From: Sciurus carolinensis | Lineage: Eukaryota > Chordata > Mammalia > Rodentia > Sciuridae | Assembly: GCF_902686445.1 (NCBI RefSeq) | Contig: NC_062219.1 | Span: forward strand, 41,195,056 to 41,259,055 | Reading direction: 5' to 3' | DNA: 64,000 nt | In this document: positions 1 through 12,689 of the stretch, one piece after another | Layout of the letters: each line of letters begins with the position of its first letter | How positions within the stretch are numbered: the stretch's first letter is position 1 | The notes under the pieces: generated by a model | The model's database searches: none | Seen by the model: only the letters and a program-made list of their open reading frames with translations | Told to the model about the DNA's origin: nothing | Translations under genes and position numbers: made by a program

Positions 1-254
1 ACATACCACATCATATTCTGTTTATTGTAGTAGGTGTGTGATTATTAACCTAGCACACTGAATTATTTTATATAGTGTTTATATAATAAATGTAAATTAA
101 TTTATAGGTTAGAAACAAATGTGGTTTAAGTACTTTAATCTAATTACTCAATAAGAATTTAATTGAATTTATTCTTGGAATAAATTCTCTTCTCCCATAC
201 ATATCTAACAAATATTTAATTACTAAGAAGTATTGAAGACTACATGCATGTTTA

Positions 255-335
255 ATAATTGTTTCCAGAACCTAGAATGGCACCTGGCACAGGTTGGATG
301 ATCAATGTATACTTACTAAATAAATTAATTAGAAA
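255..335 (+). mobile_element. L2 LINE 3' end relic
   Basis: The order 'agaatggcacctggcacagg', 'ttggatgatcaatgtatact', 'tactaaataaattaat' resembles the L2 3' terminus. Short and diverged. Confidence 0.4.
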
Positions 336-609
336 GAACTCCTAAATGAAAAGCTATCTAGTTTTACTTTTTATCCTTATAACTATTTTAAAAATGGAAC
401 TTAATGCAAATTAAAGTTTTTGTGTGTAGATGTATGAAAAGCTGGAATAACATTCAAATATACATTGTTTTACTTTTACCTAGGAGAATGATGTCAGTAA
501 CAATGCTATTCTAGAGTACTCATTTTTTAGTAATAATCAGAAGATTCCTACATTACTAATTGTGAACAGTTCTTAAAGAGAAAAATTTGGGCTCAACTAT
601 TAAGCAATT

Positions 610-760
610 GTGATCAATTCAATCTCACTAAAGAGAATTAATGGTTTTCCTGAGTTACTCCCAAGTGATTTTGAGTTACAGTCAGTCCTATACTAAAACA
701 AAAATAAAGCAAAACAAAACAAAAACTGAAAAACAAACAAACAAAACAAGAACAACAACA
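610..760 (+). repeat. Direct duplication, copy 1
   Basis: About 150 bp, from 'gtgatcaattcaatctcact' to a CAAAACAAGAACAACAACA stretch, is nearly identical to 1888-2046. It has a few substitutions and lacks a small insertion ('tgtctg') present in copy 2. Confidence 0.92.
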
Positions 761-1309
761 TTGTATATAGTGATTTTTCCTTTCATATAATGTGCATTTG
801 AATATTTAGCTCTCAAAATAACAATTCCATTTTCCTATTTTCAAATTCTTGGTTGGGAGCACTTTACTATATCACACGTATGCTTCCCTGCTTCTTATTC
901 AGGCACAACCCCACCCTACAACACAGATTCAAGGATTTAATTTTCTCTGACTTACAGAAAAGCTGGCATTTGCATACATACATTTACTGTATATCAAGTG
1001 AACTCAAATATGCTGTCTGCTGCTAACAGTCAATATATGTCCACAGAAGTCCTCCCTCAAAGAATTTTAGAATATTTGGAAAATATGAAAATTCTTACTT
1101 ACTGACATATTTCTACAGTCTGTGTAGTGAATTCTTATTAAACAAAGGTGTACTTATTCTGTGTCTTAATGATGTTTCCATGGTCTCCAGAACTTTTAAA
1201 ACTGAATAAAAAGCATTTTGCAACCTTAACATTGACCTTGATCAATATTTCAGAAATACTTATTAAAGGATTATTTATTGGGACCTAGAAGAAATGCTAG
1301 TCATAAAGG

Positions 1310-1530
1310 CCCAGCATGGGTTTGCCAAAATCAAAGAAGTTGTGTGAGATTAATCTTAATTCTTTATTACATAGTGAACTGAAAGAACATGGAAATTGTG
1401 TAGACTTGATGCATGTGTAGCAAAGCTTTGGAAAAGATGCCTTGTGATACATAATTAAAAAGAAGAGAATGAGCCGACTGAAAGGGCTAGTATCCCTTGA
1501 ACTTCTACTTACTAACACCTAGTAATGAAC
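1310..1530 (+). mobile_element. CR1/L3-like LINE relic
   Basis: It resembles the reverse-transcriptase part of CR1/L3 elements: 'aggcccagcatgggtttgcc', 'tgtgtgagattaatct', 'aattgtgtagacttgatgc' and 'agcaaagctttggaaaagat', where CR1 reads 'gtagacttgatttcagcaaagctttgacaa'. It lies between the two duplicated segments. Confidence 0.45.
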
Positions 1531-1887
1531 AATTCTCAATTTGGCAGAAATGTTTTGGGATATGTAGTAGGGCTTTGTCATCTCTGGAGGGTCCCCAGAT
1601 TTAGACATTCTTGAAAAGAGGATTTACTTTTAGCACAATTGAGTATTTGTTTATTTGTAGGGAGCCCATTAGAGATGTTTCAGTGATTTTTGACATATTT
1701 GCTATCATAAGGGGCAAGCAGATCTTCCAAGTCAATAATACTTATTATAATTTTATGTGAAAAAACATATTTAGGAATGTTTGCTGGTACCTGTACTCCT
1801 TTGCCCACATCACTATTCTATTGTTTAGTGCTTTTTCCTAAAATGCCCTAGTTATTCCTACAGAATTCACTTTTATCAGGATGTGAA

Positions 1888-2046
1888 GTGATCAATTCAA
1901 TCTCACTAAAGAGAATTAATAGTTTTCCTGAGTGTCTGTTACTCCCAAGTCATTTTGAGTTTCAGTCAGTCCTATACTAAAACAAAAATAAAGCAAAACA
2001 AAACAAACACTGAAAAACAAACAAACAAAACAAGAACAACAACAAC
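1888..2046 (+). repeat. Direct duplication, copy 2
   Basis: Second copy of 610-760, about 1.28 kb downstream in the same orientation. The chance open frame at 1955-2173 comes from its CAAAA-rich end and is not a gene. Confidence 0.92.
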
Positions 2047-2689
2047 AAAAACCCCACTTTACTGGTTTGTAACCAGTGGTTTTTCTGGTGCTTCACCAAG
2101 TTGTGATTTCAGATGTAGTTTAAATGAGAATGATGAATCAGGATTTGATCCTAGAAAGTTCACATGTATATAGGTCTCTGCCCTTAAAGAATTTTTTGAG
2201 AATTTTTGGGAGTAATCACAGCATGTTGCATCCAAGCTACAGCTTGGGACCCTAGGATGCCAATGTGATTGACATACTGTCACCATCTGCCCTTGATCCT
2301 GGAATTTGTTGAGCACAAAGTGATGAAACCAAGGATGTTTTCATAGGATAAAAATCATGGTGAAAGGATGAAATCAAGGATGTTTCATGTCTGCATTGGT
2401 TCTAAACTTTCTGAAAACTTTTATGTTTTAAATCAAGAAGCAGTATTATTTTTTGATTAAAATAGTATTATTTCTTGAGTTTTTACATTGCTTTCCCCCC
2501 CTTTTCCCATACTGTTTTCTATATAATGTAATTTTTCATTTTCTACTACCCAATTCTCCAAGTAAAGAGATTTGATTCTATGCTTAAACAAAGGGCATAA
2601 TTCTCTATTTTAGACAAATTTTTAATAATTTCAATCTGCTGGTAGCTATCTAATTCTAAGTGAACTCCTTACTAAAGGAGCAAATATCT

Positions 2690-2930
2690 TTTCCCTTTTT
2701 TTTGTGATATGTCCACATGATGTGTTTTTTAATTTTTATCATTAAATAATAGCTATTTACTAGCTAATTTAGAATTTGCTAGCTAATTTAGAAGTTAGTT
2801 TACTAGTGAACCAGATGTTGCCAGCTAATTTAGAATTTGAAACAAATATTTTTTCTTTGATTTTTTTCTTGTGATGTTGCCATGTGATGTGTTATTTTGT
2901 CCTTTTTATTATTTATCTTTATCATTTAGA
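2690..2930 (+). repeat. Local diverged tandem duplication
   Basis: A unit with 'ttgtgatatgtccacatgat' near 2701 recurs as 'cttgtgatgttgccatgtga' near 2870. Between them 'agctaatttagaatttg' occurs three times with small changes (about 2760-2840). Confidence 0.55.
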
Positions 2931-3339
2931 AACTTTTAAAATGTTGATATTGTTTTACTTATTTTTTTCATTTTTATTGCAAAATATTCATTCATAGAAG
3001 TTATTAGAAATTATAGGTCATAATTTGGCAAGACTTGCTGAGTCAACAGTCTATTGACAGAGATGATCTCAATAATGATCAGGCATCTTGCCTAAAGAAT
3101 ATTAAGAAGAAACAGAACATTTACTAAAATTAGGTCATCTATTAGCATTGACCAATTAGCCTTTCTATATTGATAGAAATGTTTCATGTCTGTACTGTTG
3201 AGAATGAGAGTTACTATTTGCATGTAGTTTTTTAGCTCTTAAAATATATCTAGTTATGTCAGAATCATCATAACTTTCCTATGTACATGCATGAATATAC
3301 CACAGTGAATCTCTACATCATGTCCAAACATAAGACTGG

Positions 3340-3452
3340 GATCCTAATTAGAACAAGATGTGCTTATTTATACGTGTTTATATAAATAAGTCAAATTACA
3401 GTCTACTGTCATGTATAACTAAAAAGAACAAAAATAAAAAATTTTAAAAAGA
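3340..3452 (+). mobile_element. LINE-1 3' end relic
   Basis: It resembles the squirrel L1 terminus ('cagtctactgtcatgtataa', then AAAAAGAACAAAAATAAAAA). Short and diverged. Confidence 0.4.
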
Positions 3453-4962
3453 AATATAGCTAGTTATTGAAAATTAGAATCTTGAATTGCATTTAATTTT
3501 TTATTCATTTAATTTTACGTTTTAGTAGCCCAATATAGTTATTGGCTGTCACAGTGTACAGCAGAGTCTATTCTTTAAATTTTCCATATCTTCCTCATGC
3601 TCCCACCCCTTTCCCTTGTTTTCCAAAAACTTTGACTTGGGAAATAAATTGTAACTTTAGTTCATGCAGGAGTCACTAAGACTAGGTATGATTCTGTGGT
3701 GTGCTGGTGATCTTTATCTTGGAGGGGGAACACTGAGTTATGGTGTTTCCTGATTTCCATGGTTCATGTAATTTCACTACTGCTACTTTGAATTACCAAC
3801 ATGAAATGGCTAACTGAAAAATTTCTGATAATTTAACAGTCTAATCTCTAATATACTGGTACACACTCACTATAATATACTTATATCCTGTGAAAGGCCA
3901 AAATCCTTCCCAGATTTTCTCCAATGCTGCAAAGGATTACATGACCCAAGTCATCTCTGACTGTGAGCCCTGATCTTGATGAATGGGTTCAGTTTATAGA
4001 TTGGTTTCTTAATCCTCATTATGCTATGTTTTTATTTCACCAAAATATTTTAATTTTCACACAAATTATTGATACAAAGGAGTAGAATTTTTAAAAAAGA
4101 AGTCTAAATTTCAGAATGTGAATGAGCTTACTACCTGACAATGCAGACAAGTAAAGAATAAGTATTGAATATCTCCACCATTTAATGTCCTCGGGCTGCT
4201 CTCTATTGCCCTTGCTATGTAGCCTCCATTATTACATTGATATCTGACCCTTTTCTTCCTCTCTCCTCCTAACACTTGTCCTCACCCCCTCATTTGGATG
4301 CCCTGAAGAACTCCAAAATTTCTCAATAATTTATTCAGAGAAATACTCCAGCCTCTAGTGTAAAGTCTCCTTTTAATATCCAAACCCATAAAGTTTCTTG
4401 ACATGCCCTTTATTTATTGGGATCAACCTTTCTTAAAAGGTAGTTATTCATAAATTCAACATTATTTATTGAATACCAATGACATGCCAAGTACTCTTCT
4501 GGTTGTAAATACCAAATTTGCCCCTCTATTCCATTAGTTTTGAGTGTAATAATTTTCAAAATGCCTAACAGTGGTGAAATTTCTCAGCAGTCAAGAGAAG
4601 GTATTATAATATATTTTTGAAGCGAAGTTTAGAAATATATTAACAAATTAAAAAAAAGAAAAGTTGAAAACTTCAGAAAGATCAGACTGTCAATCTCCTT
4701 ATCTATTCCTCTTAATCCAGATGTCCTATTTTATCTCCAAAACTTCCTTTCTGGTGTTGACATTACGACCTTCAGATATATATAAGCAATGATGTAATAC
4801 ATAATCATTTTAGCAAAATTAGGCATAAATCACTGTTGTACTTTTAATTAACACAAGTACATCTTTTCATTGACCCTGTATTTGTTAGCTGCTGTGGCTG
4901 TCATAAATTCTGTAGCTGTGGGTACATATTGTGGGTACATATTAAATATGTACCTAAAATAC

Positions 4963-5420
4963 TGTGTTAGTCAGATTTTTGTCACTGTGACAAAAACATG
5001 TGACAAAAACAATTTAGGGCAAGGACATGTTTATTTAGGCTCCTGGTTTCAGAGGTTCAGTTCATAATCAGCTGACTCCATTACTCTGAGCTTGAGGAGA
5101 GTCATAGCATCATGGTAGAAGGGTGTGGTGGAAGAAAGCTGCTCAGTTCATTGCAGCCAGGAAAGAGAGCAAGGGAACAAGGAGCTAGGGGATAAATAAA
5201 ACCCCAAAAGGCATGCCTTCAATAAGCTGCTTGCTCTAGTCACACTCCACCAGCCTACAACTACCAGCCAGTCAGTCTTCTCAAATTATTAATTCAAAAA
5301 ACAGTTTAACCCACTGATCCAGTTACAGCTCTCATAGTCCAGTCATTTCACCTTTGAATATTCCTGCATTTTCTATCACATGAGCTTGTTGGAGAACACA
5401 TCATATTTACACCATTACCA
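4963..5420 (-). mobile_element. MaLR-like solo LTR, minus strand
   Basis: Read on the minus strand it ends in CTGACTAACACA and shares, in order, the blocks of the two LTRs at 8776-9653: 'acaagctcatgtgatag', 'gaatattcaaaggtga', a GATCAGTGGGTTAA block, 'accatgatgctatgact', 'gagtaatggagtcagctgat' and 'ttttgtcacagtgac'. It is about 458 bp with no internal genes. The family name is by resemblance. Confidence 0.75.
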
Positions 5421-5779
5421 AGATATTCGATCTTGGTGAATGAAGAGGAATATAATAGGTGTTCTAATGTGAGTAAAGAACACAGTTTGGTTCAGTTTTC
5501 TTATTGATCACATCTTTGTTTTATTCTACCAAGCTTTTGGGGAGTTTTTTAATGAGTGCAGTGAGCAATATTTTATTTCTCTGATAGGTGTTTACATTAG
5601 AAGAGCAAATGTATTTTATTTTGTGGTACTCCATGCCTGAGCATTAACATGTCTACTAATTCTTTCATACCTGCCCAGTGCTCTTGAACTCCACCACCTC
5701 TGTTCTTGTTCAGGCCACCTTTACTCTAGTTTGAAACACTGTTATATCCTTTTTATCTGGTCCTGCTTACTCTGTAATT

Positions 5780-6160
5780 CACCCTACATATTGTATACAG
5801 CATTGTTTCATACAACGCATATTCTACATACTTCTGATCACTTTACATTTAGAGTATTGAAGCTTTGCTTTGTCCCTAGGATAAAGTCTGGATTTAAGAG
5901 TTCCAATGCCTTCCTGGTTTGCCTGCAGCCTCATCTCTTGATAGACGCTTCTTCACCTTCTTCTCTCCACAGGAAACTATATCCAATTGTTTAGAGGCAT
6001 CTTTCTCCCATTCTTTTGTTCTTTTCAGGGCTTCTTTCTTTGTTCAAACTCAGTCCTTACTGCTCCATTTCTTCATTATTTGCATAATGTTTATTCATAT
6101 TAAAGTATCCAGTTATTATTTCTATAAAATCGCATCCCTTCTATTCCTCTGAATGAATAG
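5780..6160 (+). mobile_element. L2 LINE relic
   Basis: It matches a remembered L2 block: 'cttctgatcactttacattt', 'ccctaggataaagtctggat', 'ccaatgccttcctggtttgc', 'ctgcagcctcatctcttgat', then 'cttttcagggcttc'. Two overlapping chance frames of 77 and 87 codons fall in it. Confidence 0.65.
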
Positions 6161-6424
6161 TGTTCTGTTCCAGGAATCCTCATAATGAGGTGTCCATTTC
6201 CTAAAATAGCTCATAGTATATAATATTGATATTTAATGGTCTCTCATTAGACTGAGTTTCATTGGTCGGTTTTTATTTTTTGTTTGTTAAATCACATTCT
6301 GTGTTTTAACTAACAGAGCTAGGCACAATGCAAAGTGAGCAACATGCACCTGGACAAAATTAAGGACAGTTAGTAAATGCTGTATATAAATAGAAGAATT
6401 TATTCTCTGTTGGCATTCAAAAAT

Positions 6425-6630
6425 GTCTGAAAGAAAGCATATATTTGTGAGTGCTTATTATGTTCAAAGTATTATACTTGATAGTTACATATGTCACCTC
6501 ATTTAATCCTCACAATTTGAGCCTTTGAAAACCTAAGCTTACTCAAGGATATAAAATAGTAAATGGCAAAGCCATGATTCAAAGCTCAACCTTTTTGGCT
6601 ACAGTATTTATAATCTTTACACCAGTTTAC
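6425..6630 (-). mobile_element. MIR SINE relic
   Basis: On the plus strand it shows the antisense MIR order 'gagtgcttattatgttcaaa', 'cacctcatttaatcctcac', 'ggcaaagccatgattcaaag'. Diverged. Confidence 0.5.
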
Positions 6631-7469
6631 TTTGCTTTTGAGAGTCTATGAAAACTGTATTGCTGACTACTATCCATCTTGGCTAAATTGAAGAATATAT
6701 ATCCAAAAGACTTATAAAGTATAAATATTCCATATAAGTACTGTGAGCTACATAAGTACACATTCACATTGTTGAATGAATAACTAAGTAACTATATGGT
6801 ATTATTATTGTAAATCATGTTATAGGAAAGCAACGAATATTTATTCTTTTCATTTCTAAAGTAACATCACTCAAGCTATGTTTCTCATTAATGGGTATTA
6901 CTTTAAAGAAGAGTTCTATCATCCAATACATTTAGGAAACAGTTAATTTAGATTGCCTTCTCTACTGTAGAATTTCAGTCTGGAATTTGTAAGTGCATTG
7001 TAAAGTCTTATGAGGTTAAGACTTGTATGCAGTGATTTCCAGAGTTATTTAGCCCTTTAACTCTTTTTGTGAAAAAGAACATTCATTACAACTAGCACTC
7101 AATGGATTCCACTTTCAAGTAGGTATGAATCAACTGAAAATGATTTTACTCAAAAGAGAGTATTACTCTTAAAAATGTGCTCTCCCATGAAAATTCAATC
7201 CAGGAGTGTGGATGGCTACTTCTGAGATTGCAAAGCATGAAAATTAATTTATATATGTGGACTGAAAAATAATTCTTATTAAGTTACCCCTATAAGACAT
7301 AGTATGATACAATATGCCCTTTCAAGTCTTCAGTTCACATTATGCATACTGTGATGATACAGTGAAATTTAGATATTGTGATGATTGAAAATTATGTATA
7401 TTGTGTGGTGATGAACAGAAAGAACAATACCAAAAACATGAATATTGAACATTTACTATCTGATACACC

Positions 7470-7680
7470 TTTATAAAGTATTTTTGATGTACTCATTTAT
7501 CTGCTAACAGTATGAAACCAGACTCTATAGTTAATATATTTTAAAGATGAAGAAGCTAAAGAAAAGAGTTGTTGCATTACTTGCCAAAGTCAGGCATTTG
7601 AAATTGGTTGTGGTGGAATTTGAAGCAAGACCATATGCCTCTTGGACTTACATTCTTAGCCTTCACATAATAATACTGCT
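7470..7680 (-). mobile_element. MIR SINE relic
   Basis: The antisense MIR order 'ttttaaagatgaagaagcta', 'acttgccaaagtcaggcatt', 'ggtggaatttgaagcaagac' and 'cttacattcttagcc' is visible. Confidence 0.5.
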
Positions 7681-7930
7681 TCCTATGTAATACCTTGTGG
7701 TGAAGTCTTTGTTGAAAAATACATTTATTATAACGGTGTTTCCTGTTTTGTTATAGATTTTAAGTTTCACATTGATTTTTAATGAAGCAATTATGAAAGG
7801 CAAAAACCTTAACTTTATAGCTCTTAAAATTCATTTTTAACAAAAATATATCTTACCATGTGTTTTTCCATGTTCTTTCATCCTTCAAATAACTAATTTT
7901 TAACTAATACTTTTAACATTTAAGTACATC

Positions 7931-7980
7931 ACATATATATATATACATATATATAAATGTATATATATATATATATATAT
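7931..7980. repeat. (TA)n microsatellite
   Basis: TA runs with CATA and AAATG interruptions. Confidence 0.95.
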
Positions 7981-8264
7981 GAATGGATTGTGGAGAAGAT
8001 GACATAAAAAGAAAATAAATATGGAAATATGAATGTACAGGCATATGGAGGTTCTATCCTCATGGAATGTGTAGATTAAGAGGAGAGGTGTAAACAAGGG
8101 AGGAAGGAGAAAAATGAAATGATGAAATAAGGATATAAGGAGATAAATGCTTTAAGAAAAATCCTAGTGAAGTGCTACCTAGGCCTCAAGGAGGGAGGAA
8201 GGACTTGCCTTTTGGAGATTAGGGAAGTTTTGGGAAGGGATTTGAGTTTGATTGGTCTCACTGA

Positions 8265-8640
8265 TATGTGTAAATAAAAATGTCGATCCCATAGAAGTTG
8301 GGAGTAGAATGGTAGTTACCAGAAGCTGGAGAGAGTAGGACGGAGGAAGGGATGGGGAGAAGTTGGTTAATGGGTACTAAGTTACAATTAGAGGGGAATA
8401 AGAAGCTCTGCTGTTGTATTGCAGTGAGGTGACGTAGATAGCAATTATGTACAATTTATCTTAAAAAACTAGGAGAGAGATTGAATGTTTTCACATAAAG
8501 AAATGATAAATAATTGGGGAAATGGAGAAGACAAATATGATTTAATCATTACAAAATGCATACATGTATTAAAGCATCACATGGACTCCATTATTATGTA
8601 TGATTTTTATGTTTTTATGTATCAGTTAAAAATAAAATAG
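8265..8640 (+). mobile_element. Old LINE-1 3' end relic
   Basis: It carries the typical 'atggtagttaccagaagctg' and 'gatggggagaagttggttaa' blocks, then a 3' UTR ending 'cagttaaaaataaaatag'. Non-coding. Confidence 0.6.
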
Positions 8641-8775
8641 TGATTGTGAAGCTAAAGAGAAAAGAGGAACAGGATAAATAAAAGCATAAGGAAGTGCCTA
8701 GGCTCTCTTTCATATGTAAAGCTAACTAAAAATGCCACATTCAGTTGGATATAAACAGACAGCAACTCTTCTATT

Positions 8776-9653
8776 TGTTACTAATTGGATCTTGAAAGTT
8801 CCCCTAAAGCTCATGTATTGAAGGTTTGGTTACTGTTAGAATTTGAATATGAGATGTTCCCCAAAAGCTCATGATAGACAATGAAGGAATGTTCAGAGGT
8901 AAGTAAATTAGATTATGAAAGCTGGATTGATCCATTTCTTGGATTAATAATTTGAACAGACTAACTGGGTAGTAACTGTAGGCAGGTGGGGCATGGATGG
9001 AAGTAGTAGGTCACTGGGGGCATCCCCTTGGGGATTCTATCTTGTCCCCCTGACTTCCCACCACCACGGGCTGAGTAACTTTCTTCTGCCATTTCCTTCT
9101 TCCATGATGTTATGCCTCATCTCAGGCCCAGAGTGATGGAGCTGGCTCACCATGGACTGAGACTTCTGAAACAATCACCCCAAACAAACTTTTCTCTACT
9201 AAGTTGTTCTTGTCAGGTATTTTGGTCACAGGGATGAAAAGCTGAAAAAAGCAGTCCCCAATGCAGTATGTCCAGAGGTGAGGATTTGGGGACATGATTG
9301 GATCATGAGAGCTCTGATTTCATCAGTGGATTAATCCATTGATAGCTGAATGGACTCCTGGGAGTTGGTGGAATCTGTAGGCAGGTAAGGCATAGTTGGA
9401 AGAAGTAGGTCACTAGGAATGTGTCCTTGGGGACTATTTCTTATCCCCGGGCCCTCCCCGTTTCCTGGCTTCCATGCGTTGAGGAGCTTTCCTCTGATAC
9501 CTTTTTCCACTATGATGTTCTATCTCATTTAAGACCCATGGAGCCAGTCAACCATGGATGAAAACCTCTGAAACCCAAGCAAAATACACTTTTCCTCCTT
9601 TAGGTTGGTTATGTCAAGTATTTTGTTCAAGTGGTAAAAGGTTGTTTAACACA
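8776..9653 (+). mobile_element. MaLR-like LTR, outer copy, split by an inner LTR
   Basis: The outer element starts at TGTTACTAATT (8776) and has its first 58 bp before the inner LTR. It resumes at about 9254 with 'gtccccaatgcagtatgtcc' and ends near TTTAACACA (9653). The join reads in order only if 8834-9253 is removed. No internal retroviral gene was seen. Confidence 0.75.
8834..9253 (+). mobile_element. MaLR-like LTR, inner copy
   Basis: It runs from TGTTAGAATTTG to AAAAAAGCA and is about 420 bp. It shares the block order of the outer copy: 'ccccaaaagctcatg', 'aggcaggtggggcatggat', 'tagtaggtcactggggg', 'tccatgatgttatgcctcat' and 'caggtattttggtcacagg'. The 5 bases on either side (GTTAC and GTCCC) could be a decayed target duplication. 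Confidence 0.75.
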
Positions 9654-10440
9654 CCATAACTACCACTGCAAACTTACTTTGTAGACTTGCTTCTTCCTAC
9701 CCCTTACAAAAAATCAGCAAAAGATTCTGTAACTTTATTCATCATGCCCAGCTCAGCTAACAAAGCAATAGGCCCCCTTTCCAAGCATTTAGAACATTTA
9801 CACCAGTAGTACCAAATTTCTCAATTTTCACTTATATTAAAACTTCTTTACGGCTTGAGTTCTCTCAGTCCTCTGACCCTGTAAGTCAGCAAGTGAAAGG
9901 TCCTGTGAGTTTCTTTCTCTTTCTTACTTTGCCCACTAATAGCTGATTATCACTCCACCAGATTGGACGAAGAGGAAGGAGGAGATCAGGAACACAGCTA
10001 TCTTTCTCAATTGGTTCAAGTGTAACCTCACGTGGTGCCATTTATCCACATCAGATATCCCAAACTGATTCTTTCTCTTATGAAACTCTATTTGATGTTC
10101 TTTGAAACCTTTCTGTTGGAGAAATCTGACTGTTGTTCCTTGGATGTGCAAAGACTCATGTAACTAGCTCCTTAGGAATTGTTCACCTTCCTCACACTTC
10201 CCTCATTACCACATTTACATCTTTGTTGCTGTGACCACCCAAGCAATTTCTCACCTTAGACTTTTCCAGCGTGAGGCAAGTACCACTGCAGGAACCACCC
10301 TCACCCCAATTTTAGAGGGCACATGCCAAGTTTTTCTAAATCTCCATTTTGACTTAATGGAAAGGAGACATCCCATCCTACTTTTTCTCTTTACTTTCTC
10401 TTTCTCCTAAACAAATGTTTTTATCTTCTTTGTTTTCTTT
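9654..10440. other. Unassigned stretch between two LTR insertions
   Basis: It is less AT-rich than its surroundings and holds a 71-codon minus frame (9936-10151) without recognisable domain. It may be old repeat or unique intron. I see no gene. Confidence 0.3.
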
Positions 10441-10808
10441 ATTTCTGCTACTATAACAAAATACTGCAGATTGGATAATTTATAAACAAAATACATTTAT
10501 TTTTCATGGTTCTCAAGACTGGGAAGTCCAAGATTAAAGTGCTGGGAGGTTTGTTGTCTGACAAGAACTGCTCTCTGCTTCTTAGATGGCATCTTGTTGC
10601 TGAAACTTCTGGAGAAGACTAAAGCTGTGTTCTCACATGATGAAATTCAAACCCTACAGCTTTTTTATAAGGCATAAATTTATACATTAGGGCATGACCT
10701 TCATGGCCTACTCATCTCCTGAAAGCCCCACATTTTGATATTGTTGTCCTGGGGACTGAGTTTCAACATGAATTTTGGAGGGGAAAACAAACATTCAAAT
10801 TATAGTAC
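10441..10808 (-). mobile_element. MaLR LTR (MST/MLT1-like), minus strand
   Basis: The plus strand shows 'ctgctactataacaaaatac', 'tgcagattggataatttata', 'gaagtccaagattaaagtgc', 'tgaaagccccacattttgat' and 'aacatgaattttggagggga', the usual antisense order of these LTRs. It is older and of a different subfamily from the LTRs at 4963 and 8776. Confidence 0.65.
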
Positions 10809-12689
10809 CAATGAAAGATTCATTTATAATATTTAACTTTTAAAATGTGTATAGTAGAAATATGGATTTTCAGAACATGGAATACAAAGCCTAGAAATTT
10901 CACAATATGATATGTGTCATAAGTGCCCTTTCAAATTATTTTATATAGTACCACCTTTGATTGCATAGCCCAGTCCTTGAAAATTCACCTGTCTGCTGTG
11001 ATTACCTGGTGTCTATATTTAGTCTCTCTTATAAATTTGGTATTTGAAAATGTATTTCTGGTATCTCATTTATTAATATTCATAAATATAAATTAAATGT
11101 TGTTTACTTAGAAGTTTTAGTATTTAAGAAATTCCTGCAAGTTTATGGAACATGTAACAATATAAATTTATCAAGGAAAAGAATAATGGCTAAGTGCTAA
11201 CTGAAATAATGACTAAGACATCTTAATTACTGACTAAACCTATAAATTGTCAAATCTATAAATCACCTCTTGTCTACTAGATTAAAATGATAAAAGTATT
11301 AAACTGTACTCCATCTGATAATAAATCTCTTTTGATATTATTACCATGTCTTATTGAATTACACATACATTATATTCTGTGAATTAATTTGATTATTATT
11401 TAGATTTATATAAACCCTTTTATGACATTACTTTCAAACATTTCTTTAGTGAAGGAACAGTATACCCTTCTAAGTATGATGCAGTGCAACCTCTTGATAA
11501 TATCATAATTCAAATATATCAATAGTTAGAAAACAGACTTATCATTAAATTTATAAATTCCTTGTTTGGATTATAAAAGTCAGTCTTTCTTTTTGGTTTG
11601 TTCATTGCAATTATATGTGTTACTTAATGATCTTTAAAAATTTTATCCATCTCTAAGACTCCTTTTACATTTTTAACTGTACAATTCTCAATTTTGATTT
11701 TTGAAAAAAAGAAGGATCTTATTCAATTTCCAGTGAGATAAAAAAAGGGAATTGAAAAAAGTGTTGTTTTACATAAGTATATTTGAGCTTCTCATTAATC
11801 AAAATTTTGCATATTGTTCCCCAAGGCCATTGAGAAAACTTATTACAAGGTTAGTGATGACATGTCACCATCCAACTTTTAGCATTTTGAAGTAAAAAAT
11901 TTTAGGAAAGTGTGTATCTGGGGTTGTAGTACACATATGATATCTATGTCATATGTAATATTTAAAATAGTAATCACAGATTTTTACACCAGGTTATGAT
12001 TTCCTTGATCCAAAATTGAGGCATATTTATTGTTGTCAATTGTTGGTATCCAATGGCTTTGTTTGGACCACTTTTCCTTTTTCAAGATATTATCAATTAC
12101 GTTATCTATATATTGACTTTTTAAGTATTAAATTTGAACACCAAAGATGAGTTATAAACATGAAAACTTATCAAGTTAACTAAATACCACCTATAATAAA
12201 ATCCTTAGCATAAAGTTTTCAGATAATAATTAATACATTTTTGAATTTAGGAATTATGTCTTTTTCTTTTCCTTTTAATGTCTACACACAGTTTTTTATG
12301 TTTGCATGCAGATTTTTCTTATGTATACATATATATTTTAACTTTTAATCAGAGATATATGGATTAACTATTATTTAATATCATCATGTAATTTAAATTT
12401 TAGAAAAGAATTCCAATGCTTGTCTGAATGAGATTGGGCACAGCTTAAATCCTTTTAGCATCAATTGTATGCTACTACCTTCAGGTCTGTTTCACATCTA
12501 AGTTGCATGCTTCTTAATGCTTTTAATATTTAAAATCAACTATATGCTCACAATTTTAGGGAAACTTGTGAACATTTGAGTATATAATGTGTTGGTTTCT
12601 TATGCATTTCTTTGTTAGTTGCCATTTCTTCAATTTGATGATACCATCTTTTCTAGTCAATACACAAGAGAGACTCATACTCTGTATGA

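Noticed and set aside
4870..5067. 65-codon plus frame
   Set aside because: It overlaps the 3' end of a minus-strand LTR, so it is chance.
7540..7580. Lys/Glu-rich 'gatgaagaagctaaagaaaag' stretch, tested as an upstream triadin exon
   Set aside because: It is the antisense core of a MIR SINE and lacks a good donor and acceptor.
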